From contig JAIWNF010000059.1 of NCBI GenBank assembly GCA_025093555.1, positions 124,001 through 188,000 of the forward strand: a stretch of DNA of 64,000 nt. The letters are read 5' to 3'. Numbering within the stretch: position 1 is the first letter of the stretch; each line of letters opens with the position of its first letter. This stretch comes from Circinella umbellata. Lineage: Eukaryota > Mucoromycota > Mucoromycetes > Mucorales > Lichtheimiaceae. A program made the translations under genes and the position numbers. The notes below the pieces were generated by a model. That model saw only the letters and a list, made by a program, of their open reading frames with translations. It was not told the DNA's origin and searched no databases. Below, one piece after another: positions 38,201-52,462 of the stretch.

Positions 38201-41113
38201 TGGTTCTTGTTTTTTATTTCATTATTATAGCCCTCAACGGAAACCGAAAAAAAAAATATTTCGTTATGAAAGTACGTATACTTTACACAAGTAATTTATT
38301 ATATTTGATGTTTATGAAAAAAATAGCAACCATTAATACAGAGAAAAGTATAATCGCAATGTCATAAATATTATCCAGTAAAAAAACAGCAGTCCATGGG
38401 TTTCTGTATAGAGAACAACATCTTTTGACGATTTTTCATGTAGAACATATACGGCTCAGACAATTATCTAGCAGTTTGAGTACTTGGAGATTCTTCTTGA
38501 TGGAGTCGACAGTGTTTAGTGCCTATATGTTTTCTTAATTGACTTTATCATACCAACCATTTGATATTTAAATTACTATAGAATACCTATTCAAAATATT
38601 TGTAGTTGCTTTTATTATTGGAATATACAGTTTCTCAGTATTCTCGGTTCGAAAAGTTTAAGATTCATCTGTTTACTTGATGTATCTCAAATAACTAATT
38701 TCCTAGTAATAAATGACAATTAGACGTGTTCAAAATATAGTAAATATTAATAAAAGCTAAAATAATGGGCGTGCATCCTCTACATACAGAATATGGAACG
38801 TCTTATTGAGTCTCGTAAGAGATATCTACAGTGTGATGCTTGTCTGTAATTGACATTGTAATATTTGACGTTTCAAAGCTTTAAATATGGTGCCCACATC
38901 GGGGACCTTGAATAGCTTAAACTCATCTTTCAGTTCTCATGGTTGTACAAAGTTGAACTTTTTTCCTTCTTTGCAATCATTGAGATTCTGATTACTTGCC
39001 AATGATATTGTATTCTTATTAGTTATTGCCATTCGAACAACAAATACTTTAACAAAAAAAATGTAAAGGCCAGACCGATTAAGAAGGGTTAATTTAAATG
39101 TGTAGTTATTTTTTGAACAGTGCTTAATTTTATTATGAGGTTAAAGGTGCATTGACATATATCTGTAAATCACGGTGTTGTATGATGTTTTATAATGCTA
39201 TAAAAAAAGCCACACGTGAATTAGAAACGAGATATCCTAGCTTTTAATGTGTATCTTTTTTTAAGTGAAAGTATAACTATGTGGTATAATCATCAAATTA
39301 TTATGATAGAAACTTACATTTAGTGTAGACATATGTAAAGTATAGTACTAATGAAAAATGTGTTATTACATACATCCATATGCACAGATATAAAATGTAT
39401 CTTAATAGCTAATATACATATACGTATGTTGATATTATTACTGTTAAGTACGTTTGAGCATTCCAGAAGAATTAAATAGTGACTTAGGTGGTACGTATAC
39501 CTATGTGGGGTATCTTGAGATTATTGGTCTACGTACTCGTCGAAAAAATCAATTTACCCTAGTACTGGATAACTTTAATGCCCTTTTGTCTTCGCATTGA
39601 AATCAACTGTGATTTCGTCACAAAAGTACGACAAGATTTATAGGCATCAATGTGTAGATAATATAGGATTAGCAGATAGCTGAACTACGTATAATCAGTT
39701 TTAAGAAATCATGCTAAATACTTTGCAATTGGGTAAACGTTGGTCATAATCAGTCCTATATTTAGTATAATACAATAAGTTTTACCCTAAAAATGCTACA
39801 GAAAACGTAATTCATTCTCATCAATATATTTAAAAGGTTTGAATATTGTATAATACGGTATTCAACTTGAACAAAAGAATCAGATTTACATTTATGAAGC
39901 ACTGCTTAGATCATGTGAAGCATGCTAGATAATCAAATAATATTTCTGTAAGTATTATAAAATAATGTTTGTATTTATACAAGGTGCATAACATTTTTAG
40001 AATCGAAATTTTATAAGTAATGTTTCAGTTTTATTTTGTAAAATCCGCTATTATACTAATTTTTATTGGGTGATAGAAAAGGGAAATTGCAATTACATGA
40101 AAGTCTCAATTGTCTATATAGCATTTTTTCTTGAAGGGTGCGATTTTTTTCGGGTGAAAGTGAAGATTCATGCTGTCTAGTCGCTAATTGATATGAGAAG
40201 AATAAACAGCCAGCACAAGGAAAAGCAGTACATGTTTTTTTTTTTACATTTATTCCAAATGTGGAGAGGTACCTATGTATAGTATATGTCTATCACATCA
40301 TACGTACAAATCTGAATACCAATAAAAAAGACTGAGTTATTGTCGAGTAGTTATAAATAATGGTATATGTGATGTTTTTTATTCAAAATGCATAACGAAA
40401 ATCTATACAAAAAATATGATTAAGTGGTTTTTTATGCAAAAACATATAGCGAAGATCTATACAACAAAAGTGACTAATTGCTTTTTTATGCAAGAAATGC
40501 TATACTAACAGAACATATAATATAACATAAAAAATATGTGGCTAGACGCATAAAAATACAAATTTCACCTGAAAACACACGGTAGACCTATTCTGGAAGG
40601 ATATGGTTTATTATATCTTTAACATCTGTTATAATAGCTTCCAATTTTTTTTATATCACTAGCAACATTCAAAAACCTATAAATGCTTTCTTGTAAAGAA
40701 TTTGCCTAAAAAATCATATTTTAGTGAGATTTCGTTCTTATATTAACTGTACTTTTTTTCTTCAACATTTTAACTTTAAGAAACAAGTTAACCTCACATA
40801 TCTTTTTTTTTTCACTTTGTACTGCACATGTTTTTATTCACTCTTCCCATTTGATGACAAACATGAAATATACAAAAAGTCAAAAAACGCCATTTTTATA
40901 TATCAAATGACAATACACACCTATCTATATTATGGTAAAGTATTTGACTGTTAGTTTATCTGGATTTGTAATTGTCTCAACTTTGCTTCGATCATATAAT
41001 AGCTACACCCAAAGTTGAAAAGCACCTACCAACTTTAAGCCTGAAAAAGAAACTTTTTTTTATGAAAACTAAACAAACTAATAGACAAACATTGCTTTCC
41101 ATAGTTAGAGCTT
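32275..41113. other. Large gene desert
   Basis: About 8.8 kb of AT-rich DNA without an intact gene. The first 300 bases are the promoter side of the RRM gene (CT repeat, C runs at 32443-32453 and 32772-32780). Weak coding-like fragments are visible near 35090-35290 (FDIDALCHGNEPFDPDP) and 37199-37483. Copy 2 of the dispersed repeat is at 38110-38620. I see no tRNA or other RNA gene. Confidence 0.5.
38110..38620 (+). repeat. Diverged dispersed repeat, copy 2
   Basis: Partner of 25960-26420: GAACCCAGTTAATTTCACAT, GTAACTTCCACA, GACATAATAAAATTCT, TTTGAGTACTTGGAGATT, TTAATTGACTTTATCA and TTTGATATTTAAATTACT appear in the same order. Edges are approximate. Confidence 0.55.
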
Positions 41114-41488
41114 TCATTTTTGTGGGTTAGTAGTCATTTTGAGTTTAGTTGTGTTTATTAGTAGGCCACTGAAAATAAACAAAAAGAATTCTGATTCTAA
41201 AATGTATACATCTAAATGATTTGGATTTTCAAGGTACCAAACTTTAATATTATTATATTTCGCTTGCATAACTTGCATTTTCACAAAATAACTTTCATTT
41301 CCATTCAAAGCAGCAAACTCTTTATTTGTAAATTTTGCGCCGTTCCTAGACACAGTATAAAAACGCTGGCGTAGACGATTCTTATATGAGTGATAGATAT
41401 TGGTAGATAAGATCTTTTCTAGGACGGAGGAGATCCCAGATGATATTGACAGACTTGTACCCAGTCGAATTGGGATTTCATTGGTCAA
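41114..41488 (-). pseudogene. Unrecognised ORF without an ATG start
   Basis: A 124-codon open frame on the minus strand with coding-like character in its first 80 residues (IPIRLGTSLSISSG, RQRFYTVSRNGAKFTN, NNIKVWYLENPNHLDVYI), then a hydrophobic AT-rich end. It has no in-frame ATG at its upstream end and lies divergently upstream of kynureninase. It may be a relic of a larger gene or element, or an exon of an unrecognised gene. Confidence 0.3.
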
Positions 41489-41619
41489 GCGCCTCCATAA
41501 TCAATCCAATTTTTTTTAAAAATCGCATACAAATTGAAACAATTTAATGTGAATACTTTACTCCCTCTTCCCCTTTTTCTCCATATTTATTTATTTACTT
41601 TTAATTTTTATTAACGAAA

Positions 41620-43479
41620 ATGTCTTCAAGCTGGGTAATTGAACATTTCAATAATCTTTCCACCACCGTTGGTAAAGCCCCTCATTCTTTGGAATTGGCA
41701 GAACATTTTGACAAAGAGGATTCTTTAGCGAAATATCGAAATGAGTTTGCCATTCCTATTCGACGCAATGTATCGGGTGACAGTCCACATAATGGTATAA
41801 TATTACAAAAAAAAAAGGCGGAGGGAGGAAACAATTAACTGGAAACTGGGGAAGCAGGATTGATATTTATTATTCTAACGTAACCTTATCAACAACAAAT
41901 ATTATAAGCTTCTGACTTGGATAAACCTAGTGTTTATTTATGCGGTAATTCACTTGGATTAATGCCAAAACGTTCCCGAGAACTTGTTATGCAAGAATTG
42001 GACGTATGGGCTGCACGGTAAAATTATGTTCTATTGAACATCACATTGCGACTTTCAACTAACTCTCGGGTTGAAAAGAAGTATTTCAAATTAATTTCAG
42101 TATGTACCTCTACTTTTTTTTTTCATTAGAGGTGTTGAAGGACATTGGAATCATCCACATAATCGTCCCTGGGCTCCTTGTGATGAAAATGTCAAAGATG
42201 GTCTTGCACACCTTGTTGGTGCTAAACCTAGTGAAGTTATTGCTATGAATACACTGACTGCAAATCTTCATGCCATGATGGCAGCTTTCTATCGCCCTAC
42301 TGCTGAACGCTATAAAATTGTTATTGAGGCCAAGGCTTTCCCATCTGATCATGTAAATAGTTTGTTATTGTTGATATTTTATAATACCGTGAGAAAAAAA
42401 CAGAGTTTTATGGAACTTTTAGAACTCATAGTTTTGTTCAACCCATATTCGTTATTTATATATTTTACCACGGTCATCTAAATTAAGTATGCTGTAACAT
42501 CTCAAATCCATTTACATGGTTACGATCTAGCCGTTGCCTTGGTAGCCATTGCTCCGAGAGAAGGTGAAGCTACTTTACGTACAGAAGATATTATTGATAC
42601 TATCCGTAAAGATGATTCTATCGCATTGGTATTATTAAGTGGCATCCAATATTATACTGGTCAATTCTTTGATATTGAAAAGATTACCAAAGCGGGCCAT
42701 GAACAGGTAACACACCGACAAATAAACGCATAGATCATCAGAATTTCACCAAAAATAGTTAAAATTGAAAATAAGAAACTAAAAAAAATATTGCTGCATG
42801 CTACATTTTGATTTTTTATTAGGGATGTGTTGTTGGCTGGGATTTGGCCCATGCTGTTGGTAATGTACCATTAAAATTACATGACTGGCAAGTAGATTTT
42901 GCTTGTTGGTGTACATACAAATACGTCAACTCAGGTCCTGGTAATATTGGTGGTTTATTTGTTCATGAAAATCATTTCCAAGATAAAGATCGTCCTCGTT
43001 TAGCTGGTTGGTGGGGTAATGACAAGAAAAATCGATTTGAGATGGCACCTGTTTTTAGACCAAGTGAAGGTGCCGCTGGATACCAAATGAGTAATCCAAG
43101 TGTTATTAATATCGCTTCCTTGTTGGGTTCATTGGAATTATTCCAGGAAGCTACCTTACCTAAACTTCGTGAAAAATCAGTTAATTTAACCGGTTATCTT
43201 GAATACCTTTTAATCACCAAATTGGAAAAGCATATTCAAGCAGGTCGCTTCAAAATTTTGACCCCAAGTAATCCAAAGGAACGTGGATGTCAGCTTTCAT
43301 TGGATTTCCCTGAGCAAATGATGACGATTTTTGAAGCATTGCATGTACGAGGTGTTGTTTGTGATGAACGTAAACCAACAGTAATTCGTATTGCTCCTAC
43401 CCCACTTTATAACACATATACGGATGTTTACTATTGTGTTTCATACTTGGATGAAATCCTTAATGAAATTTTTACTTAA
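41620..43479 (+). CDS. BNA5: Kynureninase
   Basis: Five exons (41620-41794, 41909-42017, 42130-42352, 42488-42706, 42823-43479) give 460 residues, the usual kynureninase length. This PLP enzyme cleaves kynurenine and 3-hydroxykynurenine to anthranilate or 3-hydroxyanthranilate plus alanine in the kynurenine route to NAD. Visible family features are [13 protein letters not shown] near 65-78, [28 protein letters not shown] (Asp249 pairing with the PLP ring nitrogen) and [16 protein letters not shown], in which Lys275 forms the Schiff base. [11 protein letters not shown] lies near the C-terminus. All junctions keep phase. A pyrimidine-rich stretch at about 41555-41580 precedes the start. No other tryptophan-pathway gene lies nearby. 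Confidence 0.95.
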
Positions 43480-43778
43480 ACTGAAATATACACATGTGCA
43501 TAGTAGTTTTTAACTTTTTTTTTTTGTAATAATAAAAATAAATTCACATTGTATTATTTACTCGTTTATTTTTGTCAAAACTTCTATCATACGTACATTC
43601 AAAAAATGAAAAATAAAACCTGATCAATAAAAACTTTTCTTGTAGATAATTTTTATTTATTATAATTATTATGATTATATTTATTAGAACAATAAGAAGA
43701 AGAAAAAAGTACGACATGAATTATATAAGATTTACATATATAAATATAATTTACACTATTTTTGTATTATGGGAAAGG

Positions 43779-44891
43779 TTATACATTATGCTTTGATTGG
43801 ATATATTCAAAGATATCTCCAGATGGGTCTTCTGGTGATGAATCACGCCAATAATAAGCAAAAATACCATCCACCCATTTCCAATTGACCTTTTCACCTC
43901 GAGCAAATGGACTCTGTAAACTATTTGACTGTTTACATCGTGATGGTGCCGTATAACACCATGGTACAACCATCCATGGTTTCAAACCATTCCGTAATAC
44001 TCTTTGGTAAATACGATAATACAATTTGGATAATTCCACTTTTTTCTTTGCCTTTTGCATCGTTCTAGCCTCAGCCATCATTTCACAAATAAAAGGAGAG
44101 TCTTTTCGGAAATGTAACATACCCGTTTGAACAAAGGGATTTCCTTCCACACTTGTAAAACAATCACCTTGTGCAATCCAATCTAATTCCATCAATGGTG
44201 TCAATTCCCGTACAAAAAACGTTGACGGTTCAAACCATACACCTCCATATTGATCCAGCGCAACCAATGGTAATAATTCCAAATCATCTTTATTGGTAAT
44301 ATCAACCACTTGTACGGTTAACCGAGGATCATTTTCAACTTGTTGCCAATAAGAAGATGACAATAAAGACTCTTGGTTGCTGTCTTGCCATACCACCAGT
44401 CGAGTTATTGTATCATTTTGAGTTGCCAAAAAGGACTTTACAGTTGCAAGTTGAGTAGGGCCGAATTTTTTGCTGTCAAAATGGGTATGGAAAACAATGT
44501 CATTGTCCAAGAGAGTTACTTTGGAGGAAGGTCGGACTGTCGAGGCAAAACCAAAACAAGTATCGTCTTGAAGACGGTGGCCGGGTATAAAATTGTAATG
44601 ATGAAGGTATTGACCATTTTGATAGTCATCGGAAAGATTTTTAAAACAAGAGCCATCATAGGCTAATGGTTCGTTAATAACGGGTTCTTCCTGGGTGAGC
44701 CAATCTCGAATATAAATGCGCATATGAGTGTCAACCCGAAAAACCGTAAAGAAAGCGATTGCAATAGGAATTACAATACATGCTGCCAATTTAATAAGGT
44801 TGAATATAAAAATATGTGGTTTTCGTCTTGCCCGAGCTGTGAATTGATTGAGACTTGTGTAGACTGCTGATGTTGACCATGGCCAACGCAT
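43779..44891 (-). CDS. Type II membrane GT32-like glycosyltransferase, DXD replaced
   Basis: A single-exon gene of 370 residues, rare here where most genes are spliced. A short basic cytosolic head (residues 1-26, RARRKPH) precedes one membrane anchor (about 27-51, LIKLAACIVIPIAIAFFTVF), then a lumenal domain, the layout of Golgi glycosyltransferases. The core has VTLLDNDIVFHTHFD, ITRLVVWQDSN, and LPLVALDQYGGVWFEPSTFF (about 208-226), which aligns in pattern with the GT32/A4GALT-type YGGIYxDxD region. In that family the two Asp of the DXD motif bind the metal-nucleotide sugar; here the positions read FEPST, so only Glu221 remains. Later CFTSVEGNPFVQTGM and WCYTAPSRCKQ follow. It may be a divergent enzyme using another metal ligand or a non-catalytic relative. 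Substrate is unknown. Confidence 0.75.
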   Translation of the reverse strand: MRWPWSTSAVYTSLNQFTARARRKPHIFIFNLIKLAACIVIPIAIAFFTVFRVDTHMRIYIRDWLTQEEPVINEPLAYDGSCFKNLSDDYQNGQYLHHYNFIPGHRLQDDTCFGFASTVRPSSKVTLLDNDIVFHTHFDSKKFGPTQLATVKSFLATQNDTITRLVVWQDSNQESLLSSSYWQQVENDPRLTVQVVDITNKDDLELLPLVALDQYGGVWFEPSTFFVRELTPLMELDWIAQGDCFTSVEGNPFVQTGMLHFRKDSPFICEMMAEARTMQKAKKKVELSKLYYRIYQRVLRNGLKPWMVVPWCYTAPSRCKQSNSLQSPFARGEKVNWKWVDGIFAYYWRDSSPEDPSGDIFEYIQSKHNV

Positions 44892-45367
44892 CGTAAATTT
44901 TTATAAAGAAAAAAAAAAGGATAATAAAATAACTAAATAAGAAGGAGAGAGAGAGAAAGAAAACAAAGAAAGAGGGAGAGAGTTAAAAAATAAATATAGT
45001 ATGGAGTAAAAGAAGTGATCTACTCTTTTTTTTTCTGTCTCCACAAACAACACTATACTCGAAAAGGAGTCTGAGAGCAATTTGAAAACACAAGGCCGAA
45101 TACCCGAAATTATGCTCAGGTGTTATGCTTCTGAAAATGTTTAAAAAACTAAACTGTAATATATTTTCTGTTTGTTGCGCTATGGAACATGATGATGTGA
45201 GATAGAAGAATACGAGATATATATGTATGTGCTTGTGCTTGTATTTAATAATGTTTGTTGTTGTTGTTTTGATGTGGGTTTCGGGGGGGGGTTCTGGGGG
45301 AGGTGTTTAATTCGGTAAATGGGGGATATATATATATATATATATTTATGTATATATGTAGAATGAT
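44892..45367. other. Intergenic between GT32-like gene and UGP1
   Basis: Promoter side of the GT32-like gene (purine-rich on the plus strand near 44940-44990) and 3' flank of UGP1. It contains nine G at 45283-45291 and a TA repeat at 45326-45345. No gene is seen. Confidence 0.5.
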
Positions 45368-47418
<2,051 letters not shown>

Positions 47419-47734
47419 TTCGAGATTTAAAAAAAATAGAGAATAAATGAATTCAAGATGAAGAGAGAAAAAAAGAAAAAAGGTTCCTCTTTGGCTTTTT
47501 TGAAATAAAAAGAGTCCTTTATTGGGCATAGGCCGCGATCAAAAAGTCCGCTCCGGTAGAATTTTACCAACAGTGAAAAACAACCACCTTTCCTTCCCCC
47601 CCCCAAAAAAAAAGACATGTTTGTGGCTACTATCGCATAAATTTTTGCGGGTTAATTGAATACTTTAAATTCGTTATAGTTCTTCTTTTTGAGTTCTGCA
47701 TTTCTCTTTTAGATAATTCTGTAATTCATTATTA

Positions 47735-47768
<34 letters not shown>

Positions 47769-50700
47769 CATAAGATAATATTATAAAGAACCTGTTTATT
47801 GTCCTCATGATGTTATAATGTATAATCCCAATCGGTTATAAAGGTATACAAAAAAACTTGTTCGAACCTTTTTTTCCCTTTGTTCCTTATCGATCCGATG
47901 AAAGAATACACAATTTAACCTCCCAATTGGCCAAAGAATTTTGATCCGTGATCAATCTCTGGGCTATTGATTGGTCATGAGATAACCCGAAATAAAAAGG
48001 TATTTGTTTTTATTTCTGGGCCTTTCTCGATACATCAATCGAAGTTTTCTTTTATTAATTTCATCCCATCACACTCACGCACGTACTCGTTGTTATGATA
48101 CTTTTTTTGGGATTTGAAGAAGCAGCAAATATGGCTCCGATTAAATTTCCCTGTTGGTAGATCTTTTTGTTATCAGACAGAAATAATAAACTTATTTTTT
48201 ATGGGAAAACTTGGCACTAGTTCTGTTTTAGACATTGACCCCAACCAGATTTGGGTAACATATTATTCTTTGTTCTTTTAATTTATAGTTCAATATAAAA
48301 AAGAAGATATTTAACACTGATTGTTCTTTTTTTTAAAAAAAAAGGTGGTCAGTAAAGGAGTTATCATACATACCAGACGATAAAAAATATTATTGTAAAA
48401 ATAGAGGCTATAAATATAACACTTACCAATTTATTTTTGTTTTTGTTTTTTTTATTTTTGTCCCATTCTTCATGAAATTGGGGTTTAAGTTAAATGATGT
48501 TGGACAAAAATATATGCCGTCAAAACAAAATAATCAACGATTATTCGATCTCAGTAGCTCAGCAAAAATTATATAAAATTACCTTTATTACACTTCTTGT
48601 AAAAATATAAACTGATCCCAAAATGCTTTACAATGAAAAATGTTATTATTATTATTATTGTTATTGTGTTGTGCTGTTTTTACTTATATAATAAATAAGC
48701 TGATTATTTCTCAAAAAGAAAATAAATTGTATAATAAAATGCTCATTAAAAGAGTACCTGAGAAAAATATAAAAAAAAATTGTTTGAATGTTGGGGGGGG
48801 AAAATATCGTTGAGATCATTTATATATATATATATATATATATATACGAAATAAACCGTGTGAATGGGAATAACTAAGATCCCTTCTTGGTATATATTTT
48901 ACCAGTAATAATATATGTTGGATATTTAACATCATTATAATTATTTCAAGTTCTTTTTTTTGGGCCAGATTATATAGGTTTGTTACTCAGAAAAACCAGG
49001 ACCCTGTCAGGGGAATGACAGGGTTTCTACAAAAAACAACACCGCACACTGTATTTATATACGCCAAGGTCCGCACGTGTTGTAAACACATATATTACAG
49101 AGTTGCTATTTTTTTCGATAACATGTTCGTTATATGGCTAAACGCATTTTTTTTAAATGGATGATGCCAAACTAGCTTTATGATTAATCTTTTCAGAAGG
49201 ATGAGAAGAAACTAAAAGGCTTGTTAAAATGAAATATACCATGAATAAGAAGGATAATGTTGAGAGACACGTTATTTTCTAACAGTTCTACGTAATACAT
49301 AAAAAAAGAGAGAGGGTTATGTCGTTTTATTATAAATAAAATTGCATTTGTCTTTTTTTTTTTTTTTTGCGCGTGAACTGAAAAGAGAGTGTATGGTTTT
49401 AAAAATAGAATTATATACAGCAGTAGTTATTAATATATATATATACAATACATTAGTATATAGCTTTTCTTTTTTTAGTTATATTATAATATCTCTACGT
49501 AGTATGAGTACTGAATGAAATTGTTTATATATCAAAATGCCACCATGTGGGCTTTTATTAGGGACTATTACAATCAAGTCTTTCACAGTAGTATAAATGA
49601 AAGTTTTATCTAAATAATCCACTTGACCATTTTGCTTTTTTTGCAAATACATATGCTATCAGATTGCCAAAGCCAAGAAAGAAAACAAGAGAAAGTGGGG
49701 AAAAGGATCAAGTGGATAAATTGCACTTACGCTTTCAACAACTTCTCTTTTCATTTATTTTAGTTCTCTCTGCAATAACAATGCCCTTTTCTAATTTTCC
49801 CCCATCAGTGGTCAACAATGATACTATTTTTTTATTAGTTGAATATATAGTTTACCTCTGCTCCAATAATAATTAAAATTAAAGCTTCATCTTTTTTCTT
49901 GCCTAAGCAATGCTATCATTTGCTCAATTAGCTTTTAATCTAGACAGAGTTTTGAAATCTTTAATTTTTCTAATTGTTCCATTTTGTTAAATTGTCGTTT
50001 GTTAAGAAATAGATATCATGTGATAGCAGTTCTGATGGTTCAAAATAATGCCGACAAGTAGTAACATCTATTGCTCGATGTCTGATGTACTATGATAATA
50101 GAGCTGCAGCAAGAAAAAAAAATCTGTTAATAAAAAAGTCTTGTTATCTTTATTGTCTTTCAAGTAGCATCGTTGTGCTTAGGAATCATCACTACGTCTA
50201 CCTTATTATTTTTAATAGGTAAAAGCTTTCACTCACCTATTTCAGTAATTGTCATAGCTGCATCACTACAAGCAACAATAGAAAAAAAGGTGGCCATCAT
50301 AAGTATATTTAGAGTTGGCAAAGCGATGTTGATTTCAGAGAAGAATTAAACGCCGCGGTACATAACCTCAAAATATTAAATAATTCATTGACAGCAGCAC
50401 CACCATTAATAGTGTAAGTAGGTATACCAGCACAGCCATGACAGTATACTATAATGGCTGATACGGTAATTAATGTCAACTAGATAGAATAAGTATATAT
50501 ACTGACGACGTGGACTATACATAGCTCTATGAATGAAAAGTTTGAATGAATGTACAAGTAGCCGTCGTGGCATATATGACCTAAATAGCTTGAATAAAAT
50601 CAAAACGATAGATACGTGTATCACCATCAGTCGTAGTGATTGTAATTCGATGACAGCAGTCGTAGAATTCGTTTGATTCTTTTGTATACTATATAACTTG

Positions 50701-51426
50701 AAAAAAATTGACTGCTATAGTCAGGTACGTAATCATAGATATTTTTAAGACAGTCAATAAATAACATATATTAATACATCTTTTGATTAATAGATTATGT
50801 AGTAGTTAGTAATTATAATGAAATGATACGTACTTGATATTTAAATGCGTACGTATTAGTAACTGTTCAGAAAAATAGAATGGGGACCTTACTCTAATAT
50901 CGCTGCATTTATAAAAAAAAACCTGTTGGTCTACATACAATAAAAATTTTCTTCAAAAAAACATCAGATTGCAGCTTCCAGTGAGTCTATATCTAGTTGG
51001 CTGAAACTGTACAATCTATTCCCTCTTTTGATAAGTTTGCATCGAGAGAGACGAACGAACATCAGCTATGTTCCCCCTCATTCCATATTCTTTTTTTTTT
51101 TTCATTACGCTCGAATGGTGTGAAAAAGCATGGTAAATATGAAGATAATCCATAAAGTATTACTAGTCAATTCTTTGAATACATATAGAAATCAAAGACA
51201 TTATCTTCTATTTAACAAACCACTAATTCTCTTTTTTTTTAATTAATGTCACTTGATACGTAGGTTTTATATAGTGACAATGTTCTTCTAATTTAAGATC
51301 CTATGCTGAGTCGTTGTGGTGAAAGCGGATTCTTGTGAAACCTTAATCCGACAATAGAAACACATTAACAAAACTTGTAACTCTTTTTTTCATAGTTTTG
51401 CTCTACGTAATAAATTTAAATATATT
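47419..51426. other. Gene-free AT-rich stretch
   Basis: The UGP1 promoter side contains nine C at 47596-47604. Then an ATT repeat (47727-47768), a TA repeat (48821-48846), eight G at 48793-48800 and a perfect hairpin at 49001-49024. Short frames at 49664-49876 and 50406-50627 lack any family feature. No gene is seen. Confidence 0.5.
49001..49024. repeat. Perfect 9-bp stem hairpin
   Basis: ACCCTGTCA (49001-49009) and TGACAGGGT (49016-49024) are exact reverse complements around a 6-base loop GGGGAA. The stem is GC-rich within very AT-rich DNA. It could be a mobile-element end, a terminator-like structure or part of a small RNA. No T-run directly follows. Confidence 0.6.
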
Positions 51427-52376
51427 ATGGGCGATCAATTTGAACAAGAACCACCTAGTTATCAACATGCTTTACAAGCTGGGCTTAATGAAGAAGCCAT
51501 CGTTCATACATTAGGTCGTTATTCTGATACCACTTGGGATTCATTTGAACGAGGTGAACAATTTATACAAGCATTCCGAACTCACATCAATGGACCTACT
51601 CCACCAGATTTATTAAAACAAGTATGTCAACAAGGTCTTCAAAATGTTATACGACTCGATCAAATGAGTCATTCCAACACATTATTTAAACATCCTTTGG
51701 CGACTCCAAACCAACCACCGTTTTTTATTATCGGGGATCATACTGTTGAATTTTGGCCTAAATTACGTCAACGTGGTGATGTGGATTGGGATATTATGTT
51801 ACAATCAACCCATCCTTATCTTGCATCATACAATGATAATGATAATGCATTACCAGAATATCCATTACACTATTTTGAAATAACCATTGAAAAAGCTGGC
51901 TATGATATAGTTATGTCCATTGGATTATCAACAAAACCATATCCCTTATTTCGAATGCCTGGTTGGAATAAACACTCTGTTGGATATCATAGGTATAAAT
52001 AATTGTTGAGAAAAATATATATCTACGGACTTTATAAATAGAGTACTAGTAATCAGATAATAAACTAACAAATGGTAACAATAATAGTGATGATGGAAGA
52101 AAGTTTATTGACGATGCTACAGGAGGTCAAGATTATGGACCAAGCTGGAAACAAGGTGATACGATCGGTTGTGGTTACTCTCCCACAGAAGGCAATGTGT
52201 TCTTCACCAAAAATGGACAAATGTTAGGCCTTGCTTATAGTAGTATAACTCCACTTAATTATTATGCTAGTTTAGCTGTTGATGGTCCTGCCAAGATCAA
52301 TGTTAATTTTGGCTCAAAACCTTTTGTTTATAATATGTATGCTCCTCCTTCTTATCCTCCTCCATCATCCGTATAA
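51427..52376 (+). CDS. SPRY-domain protein
   Basis: Two exons (51427-51992, 52088-52376) give 284 residues. The N-terminal 120 residues are mostly helical, with a PPSYQHALQAG PY-like start. The SPRY domain spans about 145-265: PLHYFEITIEKAGYDIVMSI, GLSTKPYPLFRMPGW, SVGYHRSDDGRKF, GPSWKQGDTIGCGY, VFFTKNGQMLGLAY and YYASLAVDGPAKINVNFG. The order matches the SPRY core of Ssh4/Ear1 and RanBPM-like proteins, but there is no membrane anchor or LisH/CTLH region, so it is neither by full architecture. The PPSY motif near residue 9 could bind a WW-domain ubiquitin ligase such as Rsp5; inference only. The tail is Pro/Ser-rich (APPSYPPPSSV). It converges on the endosulfine gene with only 86 bases between the stops. 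Confidence 0.88.
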
Positions 52377-52462
52377 TAGTAAGAATAAAAATAGTAATAG
52401 AAAGAAGAAGACTAAGAGGGAAAAAAAAAGAAGGAAATCATAAAATGTTATGTTTTTATTCA

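Noticed and set aside
47727..47768. ATT repeat as a possible CRISPR-like or minisatellite array
   Set aside because: It is a simple trinucleotide microsatellite without spacers.
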